From: Rhodobacteraceae bacterium Alg231-04
Lineage (GTDB): Bacteria; Pseudomonadota; Alphaproteobacteria; Rhodobacterales; Rhodobacteraceae
Direction of reading: 5' to 3'
Assembly (NCBI GenBank): GCA_900143635.1
Contig: FREY01000003.1
Span: forward strand, 186,001-250,000
Length of the DNA: 64,000 nucleotides
Part shown: positions 38,048 through 47,295 of the stretch, one piece after another
Layout: each line of letters begins with the position of its first letter
Numbering within the stretch: the stretch's first letter is position 1
Program-made: the position numbers and the translations under genes
Notes under the pieces: model-generated
Databases searched by the model: none
Seen by the model: the letters and a program-made list of their open reading frames with translations, nothing else
Told to the model about the DNA's origin: nothing

Positions 38048-39865
38048 TTAGTAGGTCTTGGCCATCCGCTTCCGCTCGTGCGGGTCCAGATGACGTTTGC
38101 GAAGGCGCACGGAATTTGGCGTCACTTCGACCAGCTCGTCATCGTTGATATAGGCGATGGATTCTTCCAACGACAAGGTCATCGGCGTGGTCAGGCGAAC
38201 CGCATCGTCGGTGCCGGAGGCACGAACGTTGGTCAGCTTTTTGCCTTTCAGCGGGTTCACTTCCAGATCGTTCTCGCGGGAGTGTTCGCCAATGATCATG
38301 CCGGTGTAGACGTTTGCCTGCGCGCCGATCATCATCTTGCCGCGGTCCTCAAGGTTCCACAGGGCAAAGGCAACCGAAGTGCCGTTTTCCATCGAGATCA
38401 GAACACCGGAGCGACGGCCTGGAATTGCACCTTTATGGGCGGTCCAGCCGTGGAACACGCGGTTCAGAACGCCGGTGCCGCGTGTGTCGGTGAGGAATTC
38501 GCCGTGATAGCCGATCAGGCCACGCGACGGGACATGGGCGATGATGCGGGTTTTGCCTGCGCCTGCGGGGCGCATTTCGACCAGCTCACCTTTGCGGGCA
38601 CCGGTCAGCTTTTCGATCACCGCGCCGGAGTATTCGTCATCCACGTCGATGGTGGCTTCTTCGACCGGCTCCATGCGGACGCCGTCAACTTCCTTCATGA
38701 TCACCTGCGGACGCGAGATCGACAGCTCGAACCCTTCGCGGCGCATATTTTCGATCAGAACGCCCATCTGCAGTTCGCCGCGGCCCGAGACCTCAAAGGC
38801 GTCGCCACCGGGGGTGTCGGCGACCTTGATCGCAACGTTGCTTTCGGCCTCTTTCATCAGACGGTCACGGATGACGCGAGACTGAACCTTCTTGCCATCG
38901 CGGCCGGCCAGCGGGCTGTCGTTGATGCCGAAGGTCACAGTAATGGTGGGCGGATCGATCGGCTGGGCGTCCAGCGCGTCTTCGACGGCCAATGCGCAGA
39001 TGGTGTCGGCCACGGTGGCCTTTGCCATGCCGGCAATGGAAACAATGTCACCGGCCTGTGCTTCGTCGATGTCCTGTTCACCCAGACCGCGGAAGGCCTG
39101 AATGCGGGTGACGCGGAACTGTTCGATCTTTTGGCCGATGCGGGACAGAGCCTGAACGGTGGCGCCCACTTTGAGGGTGCCGCTTTCCACACGACCGGTC
39201 AGCAGGCGGCCCACAAAAGGGTCGCTGCCCAGCGTGGTGGCCAGCATGCGGAAATCTTCGTCCTGGCGTTTGATCTGCTTGGGCTCGGGCACGTGGTTCA
39301 CGATGAGGTTGAACAGCGCGTGCAGATCTTTGCGCGGGCCGTCCAGCTCGTGATCGGCCCAGCCGTTACGGCCAGAGGCATACATATGCGGGAAGTCCAG
39401 CTGGTCGTCATTGGCGTCCAGCGAAGCAAAGAGGTCAAAGCATTCGTCCAGCGCGCGGTCGGGCTCGGCGTCGGGCTTGTCGACCTTGTTCAGCACCACA
39501 ATGGGGCGCAGGCCCAGAGCCAGTGCCTTGGAAGTCACGAATTTGGTCTGCGGCATCGGGCCTTCGGCAGCGTCAACCAGCAGCACAACACCATCCACCA
39601 TCGACAGGATCCGTTCGACTTCACCACCAAAGTCGGCGTGGCCGGGGGTGTCGACGATGTTGATCCGGGTGCCCTTCCACTCGACCGAAGTCGGCTTGGC
39701 AAAAATGGTGATGCCGCGCTCGCGCTCCAGATCGTTGGAGTCCATCGCGCGTTCGGCCACGGCCTGGTTTTCGCGGAAAGCACCGGATTGTTTCAGAAGC
39801 TCGTCAACCAGCGTGGTCTTGCCGTGGTCAACGTGGGCGATGATCGCAATATTGCGCAGTTCCAT
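38048..39865 (-). CDS. typA: Ribosome-associated GTPase TypA/BipA
   Basis: 605 residues. Translational GTPase of the EF-G group involved in 50S assembly and stress adaptation. G motifs: [31 protein letters not shown] and NKVDKPDA. Later the domain 2 and 3 segments and the TypA-specific C-terminal domain (ending [35 protein letters not shown]) are clear. Length is as expected. Stand-alone gene. Confidence 0.97.
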   Translation of the reverse strand: MELRNIAIIAHVDHGKTTLVDELLKQSGAFRENQAVAERAMDSNDLERERGITIFAKPTSVEWKGTRINIVDTPGHADFGGEVERILSMVDGVVLLVDAAEGPMPQTKFVTSKALALGLRPIVVLNKVDKPDAEPDRALDECFDLFASLDANDDQLDFPHMYASGRNGWADHELDGPRKDLHALFNLIVNHVPEPKQIKRQDEDFRMLATTLGSDPFVGRLLTGRVESGTLKVGATVQALSRIGQKIEQFRVTRIQAFRGLGEQDIDEAQAGDIVSIAGMAKATVADTICALAVEDALDAQPIDPPTITVTFGINDSPLAGRDGKKVQSRVIRDRLMKEAESNVAIKVADTPGGDAFEVSGRGELQMGVLIENMRREGFELSISRPQVIMKEVDGVRMEPVEEATIDVDDEYSGAVIEKLTGARKGELVEMRPAGAGKTRIIAHVPSRGLIGYHGEFLTDTRGTGVLNRVFHGWTAHKGAIPGRRSGVLISMENGTSVAFALWNLEDRGKMMIGAQANVYTGMIIGEHSRENDLEVNPLKGKKLTNVRASGTDDAVRLTTPMTLSLEESIAYINDDELVEVTPNSVRLRKRHLDPHERKRMAKTY

Positions 39866-39990
39866 GAAGTCAGCCTTTTAAAGGGAGTTGACGCGCGCAT
39901 AGCCGTTCAGCGGCCCAAAGGCCAGCGAAAATGCATCTCGGGCGCACCAAAGATGCGGCGGCGCAGCGTTACGCTGGCATGTGTTGCGGC

Positions 39991-40326
39991 TTAGTGGCCT
40001 GACGCCTTTGAGAAAAGATGGATGATCAGAATGCCGATGACAATGAGCCCCATGCCAAGCACAGCCGGAAAATCCAGTTTCTGCTGGAAAACCACATAAC
40101 CGATGGCTGATATGAAGACGATTCCAAGGCCAGACCAGATTGCATAGACGATTCCGACCGGCATGAACTTCAACGTCAGACCCATCATGTAAAACGAGAA
40201 CCCGTAAGCAACCACAACAACCAATGACGGAAGTGCTTTGGAGAACTGTTGGCTCGCCTGAAGAGCAGTGGTCCCAATGGTTTCGGCGGCCACGGCAATA
40301 ATGAGATAGATGTAATGTACCGGCAT
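39991..40326 (-). CDS. Small multidrug resistance (SMR) family transporter
   Basis: 111 residues with four membrane helices: proton-coupled efflux of quaternary ammonium or guanidinium ions. E15 in AVAAETIGTTALQAS matches the essential Glu14 of EmrE, and the later GIVYAIWSGLGIVFI and VLGMGLIVIGILII segments are diagnostic. AGGAG precedes ATG 40326; the upstream frame (to 40464) has no homology. Sequence alone does not decide between a Gdx guanidinium exporter and a Qac transporter. Confidence 0.93.
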   Translation of the reverse strand: MPVHYIYLIIAVAAETIGTTALQASQQFSKALPSLVVVVAYGFSFYMMGLTLKFMPVGIVYAIWSGLGIVFISAIGYVVFQQKLDFPAVLGMGLIVIGILIIHLFSKASGH

Positions 40327-40581
40327 TCTGGGCTCCTGTTGCAGGTCCGCTGCGGCCTGCCGGACAGGATTAGCCCATCGCATCGGCCCGCGCCAGCCCG
40401 CTTGCGGCAGATCTGTGACGCCTTTGGATCGCCAGGCTGCATGGGTGAACAACTGCCTGTGCACAGGTTCACTCGACGAATGACTAAGAGCTGTGTAAAC
40501 GCACGTTCTGAAAAATGACGAAATGTTAGAACGATTTCCCGCGCTGCGCCGCCGGGGCGTTCAAAATAGTGAGATCGAAAA

Positions 40582-41364
40582 ATGTGTCGTTGGGCTGCTT
40601 ACACCGGGGAACCGGTGTTTCTTGAGGAAATCATCAGCCGGCCGGGTCACTCGTTGATTGCCCAAAGCCGCGAGGCTGAGCAATGCAAAATCACCACAAA
40701 TGGAGATGGGTTTGGGGTTGCGTGGTATGATCACCGCCCGGAGCCGGGATTGTTTCGGGATGTCTATCCCGCCTGGTCCGATCCCAATCTGCAAGCGGTC
40801 TCGCGACAGGTGAAATCCGGCCTGTTTCTGGCCCATGTGCGCGCCTCGACCGGTTCTGCGACCAGCCGCAACAACTGCCATCCCTTTGTGGCCGGGCGCT
40901 GGAGTTTCATGCACAACGGGCAGGCCGGAGGGTTTGGCAGCTATCGCAAACAGGCCGATATGGGCATTGCCGATGCGCTCTATCCGCATCGCAAAGGAGC
41001 GACCGACAGCGAGGTGATTTTTCTGTTGGCGCTAGGGCAGGGGATGGACGCGGATCCGATCGACGCAGTGGCGCGCGCGGTTGGGCAGCTGGAAACACTG
41101 TCGCGCCGCCATGGAGAGGCGCCGCATATGCGCGTGTCAGCCGCCTTTTCCGACGGCGAAAGCCTCTATGCGGTGCGCTATTCGTCTGACCATATTGCCC
41201 CCACACTCTATTATCGCTGGAGCGAGACCCGTAGAGGCTGGGCGGTTGTTTCAGAACCGCTGGAACAGGAACAGGACGGGTGGAGTGAGCTTGCCCCCGG
41301 AAAGGCCCTGATACTGGACGCAAACGGCTGTCGCATCACGGATTTCACACCTACACCCGTTTAG
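40582..41364 (+). CDS. Class II glutamine amidotransferase (YafJ/EgtC-like)
   Basis: 260 residues. The N-terminal nucleophile Cys2 follows Met1 (MCRWAAYTG), the typical self-processed start. Other marks: TTNGDGFGVAWYD, LFLAHVRASTG, NCHPF and FMHNGQ, the Ntn-hydrolase glutaminase pattern of YafJ and EgtC. There is no synthetase domain, so the acceptor amide, if any, is unknown; EgtC homologues act in ergothioneine synthesis, but no egt gene is nearby. Confidence 0.88.
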   Translation: MCRWAAYTGEPVFLEEIISRPGHSLIAQSREAEQCKITTNGDGFGVAWYDHRPEPGLFRDVYPAWSDPNLQAVSRQVKSGLFLAHVRASTGSATSRNNCHPFVAGRWSFMHNGQAGGFGSYRKQADMGIADALYPHRKGATDSEVIFLLALGQGMDADPIDAVARAVGQLETLSRRHGEAPHMRVSAAFSDGESLYAVRYSSDHIAPTLYYRWSETRRGWAVVSEPLEQEQDGWSELAPGKALILDANGCRITDFTPTPV

Positions 41365-41504
41365 TGACGCCCTGAGCCCCCCGACGCACGTTTGGGGTTA
41401 ATGTTCGAAACCTCCTGCGGAACAAGGCCGAACGATAGAGCCAAGGAAGCCAAAGTAACCGTTTCTACAGACCTACGCTGTATTCACTTTCTGAAAGGTG
41501 GAAT

Positions 41505-41804
41505 ATGCGTAAGTTTTTCTTCTGCACAACAGCGCTGCTCATCGCGAGCGGTGCACCGATTTTGGCATTGGCCGCATCAGGACCGCCCCTTCCGGGTGAG
41601 CCTGCGCTTGTCGTGTCTTATCCCTGGGGCATCCCCGCGGATCAAGCTGTGGCAGCCGCGGGTCTGAGCGAAATCGCTCCATTGTCGGCGCCGATGGGGG
41701 CTCTCACGGCCCTGGAGCGAGAAGAAGATGCGCATCTGTTGAAACGCCTTGGTGTTTGGCTCGTAATCGATGGAAGAAAGGTTTCAGTACTATGCGGAAT
41801 TTGA
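41505..41804 (+). CDS. Small secreted hypothetical protein
   Basis: 99 residues, not recognised. Residues 1-24 are a signal peptide ([16 protein letters not shown]...ALA), followed by a mature part rich in Ala and Pro and ending in a basic, hydrophobic tail ([17 protein letters not shown]). AAGGTGG precedes ATG 41505. The last 13 bases overlap the chemoreceptor gene in another frame, so the two are probably coupled; it may be a periplasmic partner of that receptor. Confidence 0.6.
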   Translation: MRKFFFCTTALLIASGAPILALAASGPPLPGEPALVVSYPWGIPADQAVAAAGLSEIAPLSAPMGALTALEREEDAHLLKRLGVWLVIDGRKVSVLCGI

Positions 41805-43366
41805 CTGGAGACAAGCGGCCTGCTGGCGCTGTCTTGAATAACTCATTGGATTCAATCCGCATTCAGCAGATTGCAAGTCTCATTATGGTGCCGGCCCCAA
41901 CCGCGGCGGCCCTTCTGTTTGGCGATGGGGGCAATTGGTGGATGGTTTCCCTGATCAGCGCTGTGCTGGCAGCCATTGCCTATTTCTCCGAAGAGATCGG
42001 CAAGGACCTGCGTGACTACATCGTTGCGTTCTGCCTCGCTGGGCAGGCGATCCTGTTCACCGCGGCCTTTAACGGGCATCCTTGGCAGATCGATTCCCAT
42101 ATGCTGTTTTTTGCAGTGTTGGCTGTGGTGTCGACCCTGTCCAACATCGGCGCCTTGTTGTTGGCTGCGGCGGTGATCGCGGTACATCACCTGTCGCTCA
42201 CATTTTTGATGCCAACGCTGGTTTATCCGTCCGGCGATCTGACCGGCAATGTCGGTCGCACAGTCATGCATGCGTTGATCGTGGTGCTGGAAACCGGTGT
42301 TCTGGTCGCCAGCATGATGCAGCGCAACGCCAAGGCCGCTGAAGTGGCTGCAAAGGAAGAAGCAGTGCGCGAACAGGCCAAACGGGCCGAAGCGGCGCAG
42401 GATCAGGCGCTGCAGGCGCAACAGGACACTGAGGCTGTGGTCGAGGTTCTTGGCCGTCATCTGGCACGGATCACCAGTGGCGATTTGAATTGCCAGATTT
42501 CGGAAACCTTCCCGCATGAATATGAAGGGCTGCGTAGCAGTTTCAACCAGCTTGCTGGCAGCCTGTCGTCCGAACTGGGAACTGCAGTCGGGGTGTCCGG
42601 CCAGTTTCAGGTCAATGCGAAAGAGGTCTCCGAATCTGTCCAGAGCCTGTCGTCGCGAACAGAATCCCAAGCGGCAACGCTGACGGAAACAACTGCCGCC
42701 CTGCAGGAGCTCAGCACCTCGGTTAAAGACACCGCATCCGATTCAGGGGCTGCCACCGAGAATGCAAATGCCGCCTACGCCGGTGCCGTTGAAAACGGTG
42801 AGCTGATGAAATCGGCCGTTGCAGCTATGGCGAATATCGAACAGTCTTCAAACGAGATTTCTTCGATTATCAGCGTGATTGAGGATATCTCCTTTCAAAC
42901 CAACCTCTTGGCGCTTAACGCCGGCGTCGAAGCCGCGCGGGCTGGCGAAAGTGGCCGTGGCTTTGCGGTGGTTGCCGCCGAAGTGCGTGCCCTTGCGCAG
43001 CGCACCGCTGAAGCTGCAAATGAGGTGAAGAACCTGATCGGAACCTCTGCCGATCAGGTGAAAGACGGCAGTGAAATCGTGAACCGTGCCGGCAAGGCGC
43101 TGGAAGACATTGTCGGCAAGGTGAGGGATACAAACGAGCTGATCGGCAAGATTTCGGGAACCACATCCGAGCAATCTGTCGCGCTTTCGGAAATGGCTGA
43201 TGCATTGGGTTCGCTTGATAATGCGACACAGACAAATGCCGCAATGGTGGAGGAAATGTCTGCAATGTCGATGACTATGGATACCAAGGCCCGCGAGCTG
43301 GAAAGCAGCCTGTCACGGTATTCCACCAGCAACTCTGCTGCCTTTTCTGCGGTCAGGTCGGCCTAA
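41792..43366 (+). CDS. Methyl-accepting chemotaxis protein with multi-helix membrane sensor
   Basis: 524 residues. The N-terminal 170 residues hold about six membrane helices and no periplasmic sensor loop, with His-rich elements [19 protein letters not shown] and [15 protein letters not shown] between them. A HAMP-like region and coiled coil lead into the cytosolic signalling tip [44 protein letters not shown] 41792 is chosen over 41756. It overlaps the small secreted gene upstream. The membrane sensor is unnamed to me; the His residues suggest a redox or metal input. Confidence 0.9.
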   Translation: MRNLTGDKRPAGAVLNNSLDSIRIQQIASLIMVPAPTAAALLFGDGGNWWMVSLISAVLAAIAYFSEEIGKDLRDYIVAFCLAGQAILFTAAFNGHPWQIDSHMLFFAVLAVVSTLSNIGALLLAAAVIAVHHLSLTFLMPTLVYPSGDLTGNVGRTVMHALIVVLETGVLVASMMQRNAKAAEVAAKEEAVREQAKRAEAAQDQALQAQQDTEAVVEVLGRHLARITSGDLNCQISETFPHEYEGLRSSFNQLAGSLSSELGTAVGVSGQFQVNAKEVSESVQSLSSRTESQAATLTETTAALQELSTSVKDTASDSGAATENANAAYAGAVENGELMKSAVAAMANIEQSSNEISSIISVIEDISFQTNLLALNAGVEAARAGESGRGFAVVAAEVRALAQRTAEAANEVKNLIGTSADQVKDGSEIVNRAGKALEDIVGKVRDTNELIGKISGTTSEQSVALSEMADALGSLDNATQTNAAMVEEMSAMSMTMDTKARELESSLSRYSTSNSAAFSAVRSA

Positions 43367-43398
43367 ACGCCTCTGGCAACATCGGTTCTGAACCAACA

Positions 43399-43424
43399 AA
43401 GCCGACCTAATCATAGGTCGGCTT
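43399..43424. terminator. Terminator after the chemoreceptor gene
   Basis: 11-bp perfect stem AAGCCGACCTA/TAGGTCGGCTT with an ATCA loop, running directly into TTT on the plus strand. Also usable by the convergent HD gene. Confidence 0.88.
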
Positions 43425-43469
43425 TTTCTGTTCTTGCATCGTTTTACGGTTCTCAGAGTGACTGTAAAA

Positions 43470-44633
43470 TCATCCGGAAATGCTGCGCGCCTCGAACCAG
43501 GGTTCAATGCGGCCACGTACATAGTGCCAGACGGCAGGCGCGCCGCGCAGAACCTTGGCACCGACGCGGCTATCGATCTGTGCCAGAGACACGTCGTATT
43601 CGATCCAGCTGCCTCCGCCGGCCAGTTCATTCAGCAGCACCGGTTGGACACGGTCGATCGCCTTGGCAAACAGCGCTTCCGGAGTCTTTGACGCTTCGAA
43701 CTCACGCCACAGGGTTTCGAAAGCGCGGCCCTGATCCACCGGCAGCAGCCCGAACAACCGGTCAGCGGCGGCATTTTCCTTGGCCTCGATCGCAGCACTG
43801 TCAACGGTGCCATGGATCGGTACATCACCGGCATCGATCTCGACGATGTCATGCAACAGCATCATCTGGATCACCCGACTGATGTCGATGTCAAAGGGGG
43901 CATGTTCCTCCAGCACCCAAGCATAAAGCATCACATGCCAGGAGTGTTCGCCGGTATTTTCACGCCGGCTGCCATCGCCAATCAGCGTAGCCCGCTCCAC
44001 CAATTTCAGCTTGTCCGCTTCATTCAGAAAGGGCAGCCGACTGGTCAGCGCGCTGCAATCCAGCCGTGAGGGGCGTCCCAAAAGCGCCCAGGCGTGATCA
44101 TGGGCTTCAGGGAAGGCGCGTTCCAGAACCGTCGCCCGGCCGCCCTGCAGATTTCCGCGAACGACTTCGATATGTTCGGCCAGCGGCGTGGCGCCATACA
44201 TGGTCTGAAAAATCGGCTGGCAGGTGTCCAGCCGTTTGGCGAACTGCGCATCCGGCGTCTCATCGGCCTCAAACTCCAGCCAGAGCGCCTTCATCGCGGT
44301 GCCTTGATCGGCGGGAAGAAGGCCAAACAAACGTTCAGCTGCTGCCCGTTCAGCGCGGGCTACCGCGTCCCAGTCGTGATCTTCGTTGATCGGGTGATCG
44401 CCTGCATCGATTTCGACTAAATCATGCAGGAGCAGCATCCGGATAACACGGTCGATCGACACATCCGGCCCGGCCAAAGGCGCCAATACCAGCGCATAAA
44501 GCGCCAGATGCCAGCTGTGTTCAGCAGAGTTTTCGGGGCGCGAGCAATCCAGAACAGGTGTAGTGCGATCCACGCCGCGCAGCTTGTCTGCTTCCAGCAG
44601 GAAGGCAAACTGGTCCGTCAGGCGGGCACTCAC
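43470..44633 (-). CDS. Protein with two tandem HD domains (HDDC2/YfbR-like)
   Basis: 387 residues made of two homologous halves (about 1-190 and 195-387). Each has the HD ligand set: EHSWH with H39, then LLLHD (H70-D71) followed by EIDAGD in the first; EHSWH with H230, then LLLHD (H261-D262) and EIDAGD in the second. Single-domain relatives of the HDDC2/YfbR type are 5'-nucleotidases of about 190 residues, so this is a fused duplication. It overlaps the 81-aa gene upstream by 4 nt. Substrate unknown. Confidence 0.88.
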   Translation of the reverse strand: MSARLTDQFAFLLEADKLRGVDRTTPVLDCSRPENSAEHSWHLALYALVLAPLAGPDVSIDRVIRMLLLHDLVEIDAGDHPINEDHDWDAVARAERAAAERLFGLLPADQGTAMKALWLEFEADETPDAQFAKRLDTCQPIFQTMYGATPLAEHIEVVRGNLQGGRATVLERAFPEAHDHAWALLGRPSRLDCSALTSRLPFLNEADKLKLVERATLIGDGSRRENTGEHSWHVMLYAWVLEEHAPFDIDISRVIQMMLLHDIVEIDAGDVPIHGTVDSAAIEAKENAAADRLFGLLPVDQGRAFETLWREFEASKTPEALFAKAIDRVQPVLLNELAGGGSWIEYDVSLAQIDSRVGAKVLRGAPAVWHYVRGRIEPWFEARSISG

Positions 44634-44875
44634 TTGGCGCTCTTTGCTTTGGCGGCGGCCTGCAGCTCAGCGAGTTTGTCGGACAGGAATTTTCGTGCAA
44701 TCCGCTCTGACAGACGAATGCGCACTTCTGTCAGGAAGGCTTCTTCCAGCGATTGAGAGGAAGCGGCCAACACAGTGGCCACTTCCATATACAAACGATC
44801 CTCGCCCGAGGCATCCTGAACTTTCAGTACATCCTCGGCCAATTTCGAGGCAAGCCTCGTGATCGTGTCGCTCAT
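44630..44875 (-). CDS. Conserved small helical protein (81 aa)
   Basis: 81 residues, all helical and charged: an N-terminal MSDTITRLASKLAEDVLKVQDASGEDRLY and a Lys/Ala-rich end (AAAKAKSAK). Not recognised. It overlaps its upstream neighbour (stop/start TAATG) and its downstream neighbour (ATGA), so it is the middle gene of a three-gene operon (alpha/beta hydrolase, this gene, tandem HD). No catalytic residue pattern is visible; perhaps an adaptor or regulator. Confidence 0.75.
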   Translation of the reverse strand: MSDTITRLASKLAEDVLKVQDASGEDRLYMEVATVLAASSQSLEEAFLTEVRIRLSERIARKFLSDKLAELQAAAKAKSAK

Positions 44876-45528
44876 TAGCGGGTGGACTCGGTCAGGCGGC
44901 GTTTCACGTACTCGGTGGTATTGCCGATCATGGTGTCCATGTGTTCACCCTGGAAGAAGTGATCCGCGCCTTCGATTTCCTGATGGGTGATCGTGATGCC
45001 CTTCTGCTCGTGCAGTTTGCCCACCAGATTCTGCGTATCCGCAGGCGGGGCAACACGGTCAGAGGTGCCGTTGATGATCAGACCCGAGGACGGGCAGGGT
45101 GCCAGGAAGGAGAAATCATACATGTTCGCCGGCGGCGACACCGAGATAAAGCCAGTGATCTCAGGGCGGCGCATCAGCAATTGCATGCCGATCCAGGCCC
45201 CAAAGGAGAAACCGGCAACCCAGCAATGTTTGGAGTTGGTGTTCATCGACTGCAGGTAATCCAGCGCCGATGCGGCGTCAGACAGCTCACCTACACCCTG
45301 GTCATATTCACCCTGGCTGCGGCCAACACCGCGGAAATTGAACCGCAGAACCGTGAAGCCCATGTTGTAAAAGGCGTAATGCAGGTTGTAGACGACCTTG
45401 TTGTTCATCGTTCCACCAAACTGCGGATGCGGATGCAGGACGATGGCAATGGGGGCGTCTTTTTCTTTTTGCGGGTGATAGCGGCCTTCCAGGCGGCCTT
45501 CGGGTCCGGGAAAAATGACCTCGGGCAT
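44875..45528 (-). CDS. Alpha/beta hydrolase
   Basis: 217 residues. The nucleophile elbow GFSFG has S108. The oxyanion-side IAIVLHPHPQFGGTMNNKVV is typical of the family annotated as YGR/COG2945-type hydrolases, and Asp (NGTSDRVAP) and His (EGADHFF) complete the triad. Cytosolic. It is the first gene of an operon with the 81-aa and tandem-HD genes and is divergent from iscR. The substrate is unknown (ester or thioester). Confidence 0.87.
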   Translation of the reverse strand: MPEVIFPGPEGRLEGRYHPQKEKDAPIAIVLHPHPQFGGTMNNKVVYNLHYAFYNMGFTVLRFNFRGVGRSQGEYDQGVGELSDAASALDYLQSMNTNSKHCWVAGFSFGAWIGMQLLMRRPEITGFISVSPPANMYDFSFLAPCPSSGLIINGTSDRVAPPADTQNLVGKLHEQKGITITHQEIEGADHFFQGEHMDTMIGNTTEYVKRRLTESTR

Positions 45529-45603
45529 GGGCGGTTGGATCCTACTCTTTGCTTTTTCGCGGGGGCGCCTGTCAGGTAATCTTGACGAATTCCGTAGGGC
45601 ACC

Positions 45604-45618
45604 TTAGAACTGTTCTAA
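45604..45618. promoter_or_regulatory. Irr-box-like palindrome upstream of iscR
   Basis: TTAGAAC-T-GTTCTAA, a perfect 15-bp palindrome followed by A, lies 106 bp before the iscR start. It fits the iron control element (TTTAGAA-N3-TTCTAAA) predicted for Irr in Alphaproteobacteria, where it typically lies near iron-sulfur genes. Inference: Irr represses the suf operon when iron is scarce or, as for some ICE sites, changes its level with heme status. Confidence 0.55.
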
Positions 45619-45724
45619 ATGGTGGCGACCCTTACAGGACCGGACCACGTCAGGGTGAGATACGCACTGGCGGCCAGAAGGTCAATGTTTTCGCAAGAGT
45701 GCCGCCGATTGGAGATGGTAAAAG

Positions 45725-46186
45725 ATGAAGCTTTCGACCAAAGGCCGCTACGCAATGGTGGCACTGGCTGACATCGCGTTGCAGCCTGGTGATGATCTGG
45801 TGGCACTGGGAGAGATCTCCAAGCGGCAGGATATCTCGCTGCCCTATCTGGAACAGCTGTTTGTGAAACTGCGCCGGGCTGATCTGGTGGCCTCGGTACG
45901 CGGTCCCGGCGGCGGCTACCGGCTGGCGCGCCCTGCCGCGGAAATCCGTGTTGTGGATATTCTGGCAGCGGTGGACGAAACCGTGGATGCCATGCATAAG
46001 GGCGCCGGTGCTTCGGGTGGGGCCTCTGGCAGCCGCGCCCAATCGCTGACCAACCGCTTGTGGGAAGGGCTGAGCGCACATGTCTATGTGTTCTTGCACC
46101 AGACCCGCCTGTCGGATGTCATCCGAAATGATCTTGCACCGTGCCCGGCGGTGCCCAGCCTGTTCTCGGTCGTCGACGCCGAATAG
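45725..46186 (+). CDS. iscR: IscR-type Rrf2 regulator lacking the three usual cluster cysteines
   Basis: 153 residues. Rrf2-family regulator heading the Fe-S assembly operon. The DNA-binding wing-helix is clear: MKLSTKGRYAMVALADIA and ISLPYLEQLFVKLRRADLVASVRGPGGGYRLARP. E. coli IscR binds its 2Fe-2S with C92, C98 and C104; here the same stretch (about 88-108) reads DAMHKGAGASGGASGSRAQ, with no cysteine. The only cysteine in the protein is C140 (LAPCPA). A similar atypical IscR, with a single cysteine, has been described in Rhodobacter sphaeroides. Presumed role: repressor of suf genes. Confidence 0.92.
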   Translation: MKLSTKGRYAMVALADIALQPGDDLVALGEISKRQDISLPYLEQLFVKLRRADLVASVRGPGGGYRLARPAAEIRVVDILAAVDETVDAMHKGAGASGGASGSRAQSLTNRLWEGLSAHVYVFLHQTRLSDVIRNDLAPCPAVPSLFSVVDAE

Positions 46187-46234
46187 CAAAAGGACTTTTA
46201 CACCGCGGCTTCGGCCTTCGGAAAAGATACATCC

Positions 46235-47278
46235 ATGAATCGCCTTTACTTGGACCATAACGCCACCGCGCCGCTCAGGCCGGAAGCCCGCGCTGCAATG
46301 ATTGCGGCGATGGATGTCTGCGGCAATCCGTCCTCGGTTCATGCCGAAGGGCGGGCAGCTAAGTCGCTGATCGAAAAGGCCCGTGCGCAGGTGGCTGCAG
46401 CCTTTGGTGCGGATGGCGCCGATATTGTTTTCACCTCCGGGTCCACAGAGGGCGCCGCGCTGGCCTGTGAGGGGCGTGATCTACATGGCGCGCCAATTGA
46501 GCATGACGCGGTAAGGTCTTGGATTTCTGAGGATCTGTTGGTTTCGCCCGAGGGTTTTGTCACCGTGACTGAGCCTGAGGTTTCTGTCTTGCAGTTGGCG
46601 AACTCGGAGTCGGGTGTCATTCAAGAATTGCCGCAGGGCCTGTTCATGACCGACGCCACCCAGGCGTTTGGCAAGATCCCGATCGCCTTTAACTGGATGG
46701 GCTCCACCATGGCGCTGATTTCCGCTCATAAACTGGGTGGTCCCAAGGGCATTGGCGCGGTTGTGCTGAAGCGTGGCACTGATCTGGCAGCCCGCATCAA
46801 GGGTGGCGGACAGGAAATGGGCCGCCGGTCTGGTACCGAAAATGTCATTGGTATCGCGGGCTTCGGTGCCGCGGCTGAAGCAGCTGCGCGTGATCTGGCC
46901 GACGGTGTCTGGGACAAGGTAGCGCAGTCACGTGATCTGTTGCAGGAATCCCTTGCAGCTGGCGCGCCAGAGACTATTTTTGTCGGGATTAATTCTCCCC
47001 GGCTTCCGAACACGCTGTGTTTCGCCACGCCCGGCTGGAAGGGCGAAACACAGGTGATGCAGATGGACCTCGCAGGTTACGCAGTGAGCGCAGGCAGCGC
47101 TTGCTCCTCGGGCAAAGTGCGCGCCAGCGCCGTGCTGACTGCGATGGGATATGACACCGCCACGGCACAGGGCGCGCTGCGCGTCTCGCTGGGGCCCGAC
47201 ACAACAGATGACGACGCGCTTCGCTTTGCCGATGCGTGGCTCACAAAAGAAAAGAAACACCGCGCCCGTGTGGCGTGA
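46235..47278 (+). CDS. Cysteine desulfurase, IscS/NifS type
   Basis: 347 residues. Removes sulfur from cysteine by a PLP mechanism for Fe-S cluster assembly. N-terminal [18 protein letters not shown] lysine K166 in [11 protein letters not shown], and the catalytic C290 in [14 protein letters not shown] are visible. It is shorter than E. coli IscS (404), lacking part of the C-terminus, as often in alphaproteobacterial copies. Second gene of the iscR-suf operon; SufS at 52609 is a second, class II desulfurase in the same operon. Confidence 0.93.
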   Translation: MNRLYLDHNATAPLRPEARAAMIAAMDVCGNPSSVHAEGRAAKSLIEKARAQVAAAFGADGADIVFTSGSTEGAALACEGRDLHGAPIEHDAVRSWISEDLLVSPEGFVTVTEPEVSVLQLANSESGVIQELPQGLFMTDATQAFGKIPIAFNWMGSTMALISAHKLGGPKGIGAVVLKRGTDLAARIKGGGQEMGRRSGTENVIGIAGFGAAAEAAARDLADGVWDKVAQSRDLLQESLAAGAPETIFVGINSPRLPNTLCFATPGWKGETQVMQMDLAGYAVSAGSACSSGKVRASAVLTAMGYDTATAQGALRVSLGPDTTDDDALRFADAWLTKEKKHRARVA

Positions 47279-47295
47279 GTTCTCAGGAGAATACC

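Noticed and set aside
38078-39994. 638-codon plus-strand ORF opposite typA
   Set aside because: Antisense shadow of typA, same composition signature, no ribosome site.
40504-40533. Inverted repeat CGTTCT/AGAACG before the amidotransferase gene
   Set aside because: Only 6-bp arms with an 18-nt spacer; it does not match the LexA spacing (GTTC-N7-GTTC) and could occur by chance.
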